Assembly (NCBI GenBank): GCA_026413225.1
Contig: CM048560.1
Span: forward strand, 16,791,501-16,855,500
Source: Otis tarda
Lineage: Eukaryota; Chordata; Aves; Otidiformes; Otididae
Length of the DNA: 64,000 nt
Reading direction: 5' to 3'
Under the pieces are notes generated by a model, which was not told the origin of the DNA, searched no databases, and was given only the letters and a program-made list of their open reading frames with translations. This document shows positions 49,567-60,600 of this stretch, piece after piece; position 1 is the stretch's first letter; the number at the start of each line of letters is the position of its first letter. Position numbers and translations under genes: made by a program.

Positions 49567-52500
49567 GGAGTAAAAGTCATTAACATTTTTTAACTTAAAA
49601 ACTAAACCCCAGTTTTTCCAACCAGCAATTGGAATGGAATTTGGTTTATGTTTTGACCGCAAGCCTAATGTTATGCAACTTTATCCGCCCCTATTTACCC
49701 AAAGTTCTAGAAAATCTTCCATGATGAAATAGGCACTTTGGCTAGATCAAAATGCGTGAATAACTGAAATATACACATACAAGCCTGGTGCTGCCTAAGC
49801 AACTGGCAGGTAATTGTTACTTGCTTTTCTGTTACCGGAGCTAGTTTTGTCCTCATAATGATACTGACCTCTCTGTGAATTCATTTGTGTCTCACATCAT
49901 CAGTATTTGGCTTACTATCCATAGTGGAGATAGAGAATCTCAAAAGTACTACAAAATGTAAAACCAAGGTATTTTGTTTATTTTACTACATAGTCCAATG
50001 GAAAACATCTCTGCAATTAGCAGACAGCCATATGACACTTATAAATGTGTCACCTGCAGACTTTTCTGTGCAGTTTACTTCTAATAACTCAGTCATGGCT
50101 CTGTTATGCAAGATAAAACTCACCGTTTCAGACAGGGCAACTCTGCAGGTTTTGGCCACCACTGGTGCACCATGCAGAACAGACGGGCCCAGAAGAAGCA
50201 TTTGCTGGAACTTCAGAGGCACAGAGATGTTTGGAAGGCAGCTGTCAGATTTTGCATGTGCATGGGATGTCAGGAAAAAATGGGTTTGTGTCAGTCAAAT
50301 TATCTTGTCCATCAGTCTTTTAGGAAATACACTGAGAAGCCTAAAACAAGATGTTGAAAGAGACAGTGTTATTTCTTCTGTGAAATGAGGGGATGTTTTA
50401 TGTAGCAAATCTGACAACGAATTTCCAACATGAAAGAATCCGCTTACTACATCTTAGCTACCTTACTTGATCCAAGGTTTTAGAATAACCTGAGAATGTC
50501 AATCAGGAAGAAAACAATATAAAAAGACCTGATAAAAACTCAGAAGTTCTATCAGGCAAAGTCAAATGAAAGCAATCAGAAGGATCAACACATCAAGTTA
50601 GCATTTTTTCTCTTCTTCTTTCCACCACCTGCTGCAGTTCTTCCTCTAAATTGGTGGCTCTAATTTGACAAGTAAAAAAACTGGACACAGTAGGAAGGAA
50701 GTAGGGATGAGTATTTACTCCTTCAGCAGCAAGCATCTCACTTGTCAACATAACACCTACCTCTCTCAAGCATGCTCCTAAAAAAGCCATCCAGCCCAAT
50801 AGTCACCTTTTAGAAGTCTACATTTAAAAGGTTTATCACTCCTCTGCAGTAAGCTCGTCCTTGAAACAAATATGATCTGCCCTCAGTTTCACTGCTAATA
50901 ACATTTAAACCTTTTTCTTCCTAGTGTCAGCTGGCATCATACTTGCAGTGCAGGTACAAGTGATACTTATAGCCAATGAGAAACCCTAAATATGGAAAAT
51001 GGAGAATGACTGATAGCTTTGACAGATTAAAATGGAGAACTTCCACATAGGATATGTTGAAGCTGCTGGAGATACTGATACAACTTGTGGCACTTAGAAT
51101 AATGACAGCTGTATAATGTCAGTCTCAATAAGAAGCCAAAATGTCTAAAGAAATAACAGCATGAATATCAAGACATCCTGCTATTGTTTAAATGTCCCGT
51201 TTTGCCAGCATGTCAGATGACAGAATAAAAGGTTGACCACAGCAAACATATTTCCCAAGAGTTCTACTGATCTCCTTTAACCACCAGGAGCAACCTCTCC
51301 ATTTCCCACTTGAAAAAGGAAGTGATAACCGACATTGGGCCACTCCTCATTTCACCAGAAGTCTCTGGAGTTTTATTAATATTTCCTGGCACCACCTAAT
51401 GAGATCCTGTGCTTAAAAAGCTAGTTTCATCCTACCAGTATAGAAAGAACAGTTTAGCAAAGCTTTGTTATTGTGCATTTTCTCTTGGGTTGGAGAAAGA
51501 AGGAAACTTTATTTGTCATCATGTACTGATCTTACTGTTCCAAAAAATATTTTCATATAAGGACACAGGGGCATTCAGGGAATCTGGTGAAATGAGACAA
51601 CTTTTCTGTTCTTGTAGTGGCATATCTGTACTTCATACACCAGCACAAGTGAAACAGTAATAAAGACTGAGCAAAGAAAGCTCATTTGTGTTTGGATCAA
51701 GAAATAAAAAATAGCAATTGTTTTTAACAACTACAGATCCCCAGATGACTCTTCAGTTTATTTATCATGACTGCACTTTCCTTGTATGTCTTGCATCCCA
51801 AACTTTGAGCATGACATGAAAAAAGCCAAACATGCTCTTCTTGCTGGGTCTAGTATCCACCTATTCACATCCAATCTCGCTGCAATTGCCAGAGCAACTT
51901 TCAGAGCAAGGTGCTATTCAGCCCAAGTTGGGGGGGTGCTGGACTTCTGGTAGGGCAGGAGCTCTCATGAATTGCTGCTGGCACCAAGCATGAAAGAGGT
52001 AGGACCTTACTGCTGAGCTGAAACAGCTAGGATTCAGATATATTGTCATAGGATATTGGGAGGCTCTCTGACCATGGCTTCCTTGTAAGAATATAGCTGA
52101 GGAAACAGAATTCTTTTTTTTTTTTCAAGTGACTTAATTCTACCACTTTTACAAAACACTTAAACTTTGATCCTTCAGACCAAAGATTAAACTCTCTTCC
52201 AAGCTTTCATTTATATTTGTTTTCTTTAGGAAAGTAAAGTAAATGGCAATAAAGAGCACTTGCTCAATTCATTGATTCAGCCAGGAGGCCTTAGTCAATC
52301 TGAGTAAAGCCTTAACTAAGTTATCAGAGAAATGTGACATTTGGATTAGGAGCTTATACACCTATTCATGTTCTTGAATGGTATGTTTAATTTACAACTT
52401 TCCTGTAATCTGCAGAATTATATTTAATTGCCCATTAGAAATGTTAATATTTAAAATTTAAAGTAACTATTAAATTCAAAAATCCACAAAAAAATCCTTC

Positions 52501-52812
52501 ATCTTTCATTGCATAATAATTTTAATAAGCAATTAAACCACCATAATGCCACCAGTTATTCCATAAGACTTCTCTTGTACTATTCAGCTTACATTCATCT
52601 TTTAGTCCTTTTGTGCTGGTTAACTATGATACAGTCTGTCTTTCCCTGCATCTAATCCTTCCTTTTTTTTTTTGACATCTATCTTAAACTTACAAAATAA
52701 AGCATTACAAGAAAGAACTATTTAGTCTACTAACAGAAGTACAACCTTTTGTTCCTTTGAAAATAGCACCACTTATATCTACAGCACCTTGCAGTAAACC
52801 TGAAGTATGAAC

Positions 52813-52953
52813 TGTGGAAGTGTTCAAGGCCAGGTTGGATGGGGCTTTGAGCAACCTGGTCCAGTAGAAGGTGTCCCAGCCCAAGGCAAGAGGGTTGGAA
52901 CCAGATGACCTTTAGGGTCCCTTCCAACTCAAACCATTCTATGACTCTATGAA
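52813..52953 (+). mobile_element. CR1 LINE 3' end, short
   Basis: GTGGAAGTGTTCAAGGCCAG then GTTGGATGGGGCTTTGAGCA, ACCTGGTCCAGTAGAAGGTG, GAACCAGATGACCTTTAGGG and TCCCTTCCAACTCAAACC, ending in ATTCTATGACTCTATGA (52,936-52,952). This is the last ~140 bases of a CR1: the final codons of ORF2, the 3' UTR and two units of the terminal 8-mer. Sequence preservation is good, comparable to the 19.7 kb copy. The minus-strand open frame across it is a shadow. Confidence 0.95.
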
Positions 52954-55900
52954 AGTAGGTTTCCCAAGGTCACAACATACCATTGGTTAAAAAAAAAAAA
53001 ACCAAAAACCAAAAACCAAAAACAAAAAAAACCCAACCAAACGCAAAAAAACCCCATGCCTATGAGTACATTAACAACTCTGCCCACTTGGCAACCTGTT
53101 TCAGGTTATATACAAAGAGAAATGCAACCATGCTCTTTCACTTTACCACAACCTTAGAGTTTAGCTTTAAATCATTTCTGAGGAAAGGCTTCCTGCAGAC
53201 TTTTCACTTAAGTAGTTGTAACTACAACTGCAAAACACTGTTGACTGGTGGACTCCAGAGACTTGTTCATTACCTGTCATTAAATGTTTTAAAGTTTGCA
53301 TAATTGATCCAGCCAATAAGTCATCATTGATTTATAGGGGTCTGTGCTGAAGAGCTGCTCGTTAAAAATTCATAACACTGGTATGTGTCTTTACAATCCA
53401 TTAGCTGTTTACGTATCCACAGTCCTAAGATTGATTGACCTTGGACTGAGATTCTCATGGACTCTGCTTTTTTTTCCAAAACTTTTTTTTTTTCCATATT
53501 TTTTTCACAAGTCCACGGTATAGAAAAGCAATACTTCAGCCTTCTCCCTTGACAGCTATACTTTGATTTTTTTTTTTCCTCTCCATCAAAACTGAAACTT
53601 TACTTGAAATGATGAATAAATAAAGCATACTCCATAAACAGCTTTCCACTATTATTTAAGCTTGTGAGCTGTGCTGTTAGTCTCCCTTCCTCACCATCAG
53701 ATTCAAGTGTGTAAATGTTCTAAAAGGCTTTGAATGTTTTATGATGATTTCAGGGAATGATGGAGTAATAGCTGAAGAGCGAAGCTATTAGTTTTAATAT
53801 TTATATTGAGTGCTCTGAAACATTAATGTGACAGGATGTAAGATCAGAGCAGCGGGACATATTTACTTCACAACCATTGCCACGTGGCAAAAATATTTAT
53901 TTTCTGAAGCTCTAAGGCCAAGTTTTTTTTCACAAGAATTTAAAGTTCAGATTGACATATATATTAGCTTTTTCTTGAACTTTGTATTTATTTTTGGGAG
54001 CTAAAGACTGGTTACTGTTTTGGATACGACTTACTTCATTTAGGTAGGACCCAAGTGTAACGATGTTGGTGGTGCATCATGGTCTCTTTACAGAAGTTTT
54101 CCAAAGCTGATATTAGGTTACCAATTCATCTCTTCCTGTCTGCTCTCTCTGCTTCCCAAAGAGCACCTTAGAGAAAAGGAAAACAGTCATTTGTTAACAA
54201 AGAAATGGGATGGGCTCAAGAGCAGAATCATCGTTAAAAGGTTGTTTCATATTGTCTTCCAATATTTCATGCATGAAGTAAACCAACCCTGTAAATGTCC
54301 TAAGTCATTGTGCTTGGTTCTTCTGTTCAAACTAGCAAACATATTAAGGTAAGTGATCTTAATTACCAAGGGTCAAGCAGTGCTCACTCCACTTGTGTGG
54401 TTCTCATGATCTTCAGTGAACAAGTAAAGGAAGCAAGATGAGATCTCTAGGGAGAAATCTTCCTATCAGATTTGCAGAGTGGATCTGATATAAGTGGAAC
54501 AAATTATGACTTATTGCTGCTACATTATGAAAATGTGATTTCTCCAGACACTTTGATGCTCTGTGCAAGGACTCCATAGGCTGGCACCACACCACCAGGA
54601 AGCAGTTCACAGTTCTCCAATAGGAGAAACAGTTGGGTCTATTGTGTACGTTTTAGTCGAATGTAACAAACGTTATATATACATCAAGCAGGCTTACAAG
54701 AACAATAGTGCTGGGCAGAAAATGGAGCATACTCCTCAGCGAGGCATAAATAGGTAACCTTAGCTGAAAAAGTGAGGTTACCAGTATATAATTACTTTGT
54801 TTACCAGAGTCCTCTTCATACACCCTTCTATACAGTCATGGTGCACAAGGGGACTACATGGACTGGTGGGCTAGGGCGAGGGGAAAGTCATAGAAATACT
54901 CAATTGCAAAGTTGACTAGAATGGTTTGTCATGTGCTTTCCCAACCTTATCTCTCCAGGAAGACAAAAAGTTATCCAGAGGTCTTAGCTATCTCTCAAAC
55001 ATTTCATTAGCCTGAATAACTTCTGACTTAGTCCTTGGTGGCCTCCTTTCCCAGCTACCTTCCAAACCATTCCCACAACAGAAGCAGCCAAAAGAAATGT
55101 TCATCAGAACATCCTTTAGTAGGTTCCAACAGGGCAGGACATGCAGCGTTTTCTTCTGGAAGGATATTTCACTGACTTTCATGTCTAATGACACAGAAAT
55201 GTCAGTTTATCCTGCACCATTATTTTTAATATTCCGCTAATTGAGTCAATCCCTTATGTTTTACAGACACCTATAGCTACATGTCATCATTCTTTGTCTT
55301 TCTCACATCTACTTCTGTTCTTAACTTGCTTGTGGTGTTTAGGAGGCATTTCTAAATACAATTCTTCTCATTATTAGCTGAAACATACAGTGCACAAATC
55401 AATAGACTAGAATTTTTAAACATACTTAAGGCAAAAAAACAAATGTGTTACCTGCACCTGTGTGTACAGCTACTCTGCAACTTCTTGGCCCTCCCTGTAT
55501 CCATCAGAGAAAATAATTTACAGGTGTTTTCTTCCACTTCTCTGCACAGAAACAGTCTTTCAAGAATGTTAGAAGACACTTTCTATATAGAAAAAAAATT
55601 AGAAATTAGCATAACAAGCATAGGGAGAACAATTTACGTCACTGAATATATGGGAGTCACATTCTGACCCATATCTGATATAGCTTTTTTGAAAGGTGGA
55701 AGGAAAATGATGAAGTCAAGGTGTTTGCTACCTACCAGGACCTCCCTCCTTGCAGAACTCCATTAATGTGTCCACCAAGGTAATTCTTCACCTTGTAACA
55801 GAACAGATATCACCATCACAATGTACAAAAAGGTAAAGAAAAGAGCAGGAGCTGCTACTTTATCACTGAGACCAAAGAAGACACCAAGAGAAAGACAAGC

Positions 55901-56270
55901 TGTGATGAAATAGACACCCTGTATTTTGCTAGGGATGCTCCTTGGGTCCAGAGCATGGGACTGCACAGTCTCTAGTGACAGCACCCAAAGCCTCAGTCTT
56001 CTCCTCCCAAAAGATGACATTTCCAGGAAAAAATGATCTGACTTACAGTGTCCTTTGGTAGGAGGTTTCCACAAAAGTGCTGGAATCACAAATGACACCA
56101 TTTTCTCAGCAGGATGTTCACTGACAAGTACTGACTCAAAAATGCCAATTTTAATTTACAAACTTGAAGTTCAGCAACATTTCACATTTGGAACATGGTG
56201 AAAAGTGTTTATCACCATATGAAGTCTCTGCCTGGGGTGTTGAGGGAAATGAGTGCAATTTTAGCTAAAA
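52954..56270. other. Non-coding stretch
   Basis: No confident gene. It includes the A/C-rich simple repeat just after the CR1 (52,989-53,057) and several T-rich tracts (53,469-53,580). A minus-strand frame of 112 codons at 55,763-56,101 contains two hydrophobic stretches but no recognisable family. Confidence 0.5.
52989..53057 (+). repeat. A/C-rich simple repeat, (ACCAAAA)n-like
   Basis: A run of A residues is followed by repeated ACCAAAA units (ACCAAAAACCAAAAACCA) that decay into AAAACCCAACCAAACGC and AAAAAAACCCC. It begins 36 bases after the CR1 tail. Similar A/C-rich tracts occur at about 19,357-19,389 and 59,125-59,170. Confidence 0.85.
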
Positions 56271-56345
56271 TGGATCAAATTCATCCCTGCTGTTACTCCA
56301 CTGGTATTGTTTGAATTACACCAGTGACAACTTTTGTCCAGTGTG
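56271..56345. repeat. Degenerate amniote palindrome repeat, copy 5
   Basis: GGATCAAATTCATCCCTGCT then GTTACTCCACTGG and GAATTACACCAGTGACAACT TTTGTCCAGTG (shown in parts). It matches in order a common sauropsid palindrome, which I recall as 'AAATTCATCCCTGGTGTAAC' with 'GTTACACCAGGGATGAATTT' as its other arm. The two arms can be seen here as TTCATCCCTGCTGTTACTCC and GAATTACACCAGTGACAAC. Confidence 0.5.
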
Positions 56346-57607
56346 GTTAATGGGGTCGTTGTTAAAAATTCTGCTTAAAAGAACTTGCTTATATGCTTTT
56401 TTTTTTTTTAAACAGATGAGCGTTACGTGCCCAAATCAGATATAATCTTTTGTTATTTACCACACAACTAGCTAGCAGTGATGTACACAACAGAGTAATG
56501 GCATGTCCCTAATTATCAGGAATGTGACTTGGTATAGTCTGTACATTATACAAATTGTGACAAGTTTGCTTTCAGAGTGTAAACTTTTAAAAACCATCAT
56601 AAAGACCCCCATAAAAATATGACTTTGACTAGAAAAAGATGTAAGCTACATAATGGCTACATGGGTATTTTTCCTTAGAGATCAGGAGAAATATGACAAG
56701 TCTGACTGCTATTATAGTTATATAGCATATTCCATTTAGCAGCGATACAGCAGAACTGTGAAAGCATATCCTAAGGTATTTTCACTTCATGCATTTGACA
56801 TTGATATTAGTTATTGCATTTAAGATACATTGGGCTGTTTATTGCTGACTGTTTCCCCTTGCTGAGAACGTTAACCACAGCAGAGGAATATTTGATGTTA
56901 CAAATTATTTAGCTTGCTACTCTTCATTTCCTTTTAGTATGCAATTATTTGTTTGGTTTCACTGAGCAAATGAAATTTCAAGGGCATTTCAAGGAAAATA
57001 AATAAAGTACAACCCAAAAGGGTTTTTTTTTTGTTTGTATTCAGGAACAGCACTGAATCATGCATATGTATGAATCAACAAAATCAGGTTAGCTAAGAAA
57101 TTGGAAATTGCACTCCACACTAGAGCATTTTTCTTGCTCTAGAGATCTTTGCTATGGATTTGAAGGACTAATAAAAAATCAGCAACATGACTGGAACAGA
57201 TGTTTTTTATGGACTCGGCTTGTTAATAGTCTTTTTAGCTTCTCCTAAGGACTTGAACCAAGTTCCTCACTTGTCCTGAATATCTGAGATGATGTTAACA
57301 TTGTCCAAAATGTACACTAACAAGCAGCAGTGAAAAGCTAAGGTCTTGCACATGGTTACAAATAAATTTCAAAACATTGCTGCAAATGCCATGAAACCCC
57401 AAAGTGGGCAATGTTACAAAACAACCAAGCTTATTGACTGTATCAAACTCATACAGTGTCATTCTCTTGAAGGGAAGACAGGCTGGTAAAATACTTCCAT
57501 GCACTGTACTAAACATATTGTAAAAGCAAGGGCTCATTACAACTGAAGAAATTCCCTTTATATTGAAATCATGGTTCACTTCTGTACACAATGAGAACTG
57601 AAACAAA
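56346..57607. other. Non-coding, AT-rich stretch
   Basis: No gene recognised. T-rich runs lie at about 56,398-56,410 and 57,021-57,036. The minus-strand open frame 57,295-57,624 (109 codons) has no domain and runs into the next palindrome copy. Confidence 0.5.
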
Positions 57608-57680
57608 TTGAGCCAGATCCTCAACCAGTGTAAAGTAGCCAGGCTTTATTGGCTCCAGTGGCACCGTGTCAATTTATATT
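57608..57680. repeat. Degenerate amniote palindrome repeat, copy 6
   Basis: TTGAGCCAGATCCTCAACCA then GTGTAAAGTAGCCAGGCTTT, ATTGGCTCCAGTGGCACCGT, GTCAATTTATATT. It corresponds to the recalled word 'GGGCCAGATCCTCAGCTGGT' plus 'GTAAATCAGCATAGCTCCAT' of sauropsid palindromes. The left arm is better kept than the right. Confidence 0.5.
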
Positions 57681-60600
57681 TGCCATACAGGCTTTGTGTT
57701 TTCATTCTAGTTAGTGAATTTCTGCAGGTATAAAAGAGAAATGAGAATAACTGGGAAAAACAGAAATCAGAGTCTGTGTCACAGATGTTTCACTGGTCAA
57801 GTAATACTTTGTTTACTCTCTTGCTGTTTTATTCACTCATTTTTCTGCAATTTCCTATGTTCCTCCACAAATTCATATCTGCCAGATACTTTACAAGTTA
57901 CTAATTATGCCAGGCTCTGGGAGGGAAGGAATCACATTTTATCACACCTTTTAGCTAAGACTCCAGAACAATGGTGCTAAACAATTACACCCAGGCATAG
58001 GACCAGTCCCTCCAAATCCCACCCACTGAGTCAAGAAACTGCAGAGGTATAATTTACTTCTCAGACATAGAGGAGGAGGAGAAAGGGAGGCTCCATATCA
58101 CTTAAGGAGCACTGGGTTAAATGGTAATTGAAAATTTCACAATTCCAGCATGCTGTTGGGTTTTGTTTGTTTGGGTTTTTTTTTTTTGTTTTGTTTTGTT
58201 TTTCCCCATACAGAGGCACCAAACCATTACTGGCATTGAATGTTGAGTATCCTAATGTCATTGCCCCGTCAGGTAAAAAGATACACCTTCATTCACTTCA
58301 GCTAAGTGATGCTCAAGCTCAAATACATGAGATTTCTTTCAGTAAGGACGGATTACCTTTTCTTTAAATGTAAAGCATTCTCTGAGAAACCTAAGGGAAA
58401 GAGAAAAATAGCTTTTTCCTTGACAAGTGACAAACTCAGGTACAAAATAAGGACAATTAGATCAACTCTCTTCCCAATTTTTATTGTGAATGTTGTTCAT
58501 ATTCTGCTCTTGGAGGTGTTCTTGACACTCCTGGGAGTACTCCCACAGGAACTGGGGATTGGACTGGTTCTTTTCTCATTGAGTTATCCTAAAACCTGTG
58601 GTGGACAGGTGTCCCTGGGGGGCTCTGTTGAGGCCTGTCTTTTAACCCATCTATATTAGTAGCTGAGGTGACTGGAAAATTTGCTATTATGCATCTCTCT
58701 CTTTATATGTCTGTGCTTGTTGCCACTGTCATTTATGTATTTAGACTACCCAGCTTTGGTTTGTGAGAGCTTTGGTTTGCAAATAGCTTGAATTTGGAAT
58801 ATTTGATGAAGCACTTCCCACAAATGAGTGCATAAAAATCTGAAAAAACATCAACTACTGCCAAAGTGTCCCAATCTGATTCAGTAAACGCAAAGCAACT
58901 TCATGGACTATACTGAAATTTTCCCAGATTTATGCAATCTGACACAAGAATTTGAGCCTACTCATCACAGACTATGGACTTTTCCACACAAAAAGCACAA
59001 AAAAAAAAAAAAAAGAATAAAAAGGAGAAAATGCCCTCATTCAAATTCTACACATTAATTGTCTACTTGCAGACTCTTTGATACAAATTTTAAAACACAG
59101 CAATCTGCTGCTTCAACAAACAGGCAAACAAAAACACCAAAAAACCCAAACCAACCCAAAAAAAACCAAGCAAGACAAAAAGCAATGGAGAAACAGGTAT
59201 GACAAGCACACATACATTTCCTGAGTCCATCCACAAACTCAGATTTGCAAGAAGCACTCTGAGCTGAATTTTTCACAAGTGTCACACACAATGGGCAAAT
59301 GCTCACTGAAGGAATCATCTACCACCAAACTGCAGAAGGTTTTAGGGAAGCTGTCCTGTAACTTATCCTGCAGCCTAACCTCTGTCCTGTCTTCGGACTT
59401 CCAACTCTTGGGTTTTGGGAAAGAAGTGAGCATCCAAGAAGTTCTGATTGTTTGTTAAAAATAAACTGTCCTACATAACAGAATCCCTCTTTGGATTCAT
59501 ATTTTAGTAGCATTTAACTGAATGAAAATATAAAATCTTTTCCAGTTAATGAGTTATAACCTTATTTTCTTGGCAGCATCTTTTCAACCCACCGCTACCC
59601 TCATATTGCTTCATTTTTCTCAGATCACAGTCACAAACAACGATCTTTGGCTTATTTCTGCTCTACTCTAGTGTTCTTCCTGACACTATAATAAATCTAG
59701 ACAGTTGTTGCAGCTCCTTTCCTTGCTAATACGGAACTTGGAAAAATAGCATCAACCTGAGGTGGACTAACCTCTTGATAAGATTTTATACCAGGTAAAA
59801 CCGGTATTTTGTCTCATTTAAATAACGATAAAAACTCTGTTTCCTTATAGCTGTCCAGGAGAGACCCTAGCACATATTCTTCTTTTATAACACTGAAAGT
59901 AAGTGTTAGTGAGACCTGCTGATTATCTGATAAGAACACAATTAATTTGTGCCCAGACTCATTAATCTATCTTAATACATGTCAGCCCATTACATTTGAT
60001 CCATGACCTCTGTCCCCAGTCTTGCATGAAAATCTCCCAGGATCAGAATCACATCATGATTTGGCACAGAGCCACCAGCTCCGGCAATTGACTGCAAAAT
60101 GCTTCAAAGCCATCAGCGATGGCAGCTGCTGTATTTATGTGCACATCCCCGAATGATAAGTTCACAACTCCTCTAAGGCAGACCGAAAGAAGTTGGCCAT
60201 TCGAAAGCCTGAATCCCATTAGAAATACAGCTGTGTCCCTATTTAGATCAAATGATTACTCATCTTTACTCTCACTTTTGTTCCCACAGACACAAGTGTC
60301 ATTTGGGGTGCTGGGACAGTCTATGCAAATACTTTCCCCATGGCTTTTGTAAATAATATTTAATTTAACACTAATAAGTGTGCAGCAGTGCTTTGAAACC
60401 AACTGTTCTTTCACATATGGACATCCATGGATGAAGGAATGGAGGATCTAGTTAAAAATCACTCACTGCGGTAATACCTGGGTCTTTCCTTCTTTAACAA
60501 TTGTCTCAAGTCAGGGAGCTGTCATTTTTTGTTAACAGTTCAGGCATTTAGATTGATTAAATCAATGGGCTTGATAGCAGACATGAACACAGGCCTTTCA

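Larger units (their letters stand above)
44578..52812. other. Non-coding stretch
   Basis: No gene recognised. It contains a 21-bp tandem duplication (48,849-48,890) and an A21 run (49,546-49,566). The longest open frame is 167 codons at 49,885-50,388 (+), beginning with TTG rather than ATG and without a recognisable domain. A minus-strand frame covers the same bases. Taken as chance. Confidence 0.5.

Noticed and set aside
49885..50388. 167-codon open frame, the longest outside the CR1
   Set aside because: It starts with TTG, has no recognisable domain or composition, and is overlapped by other open frames; one such frame in 64 kb of AT-rich DNA is plausible by chance.
58306..58659. 117-codon frame with hydrophobic segments
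   Set aside because: Hydrophobic stretches follow from T-rich sequence; no homologue recognised and no splice support.
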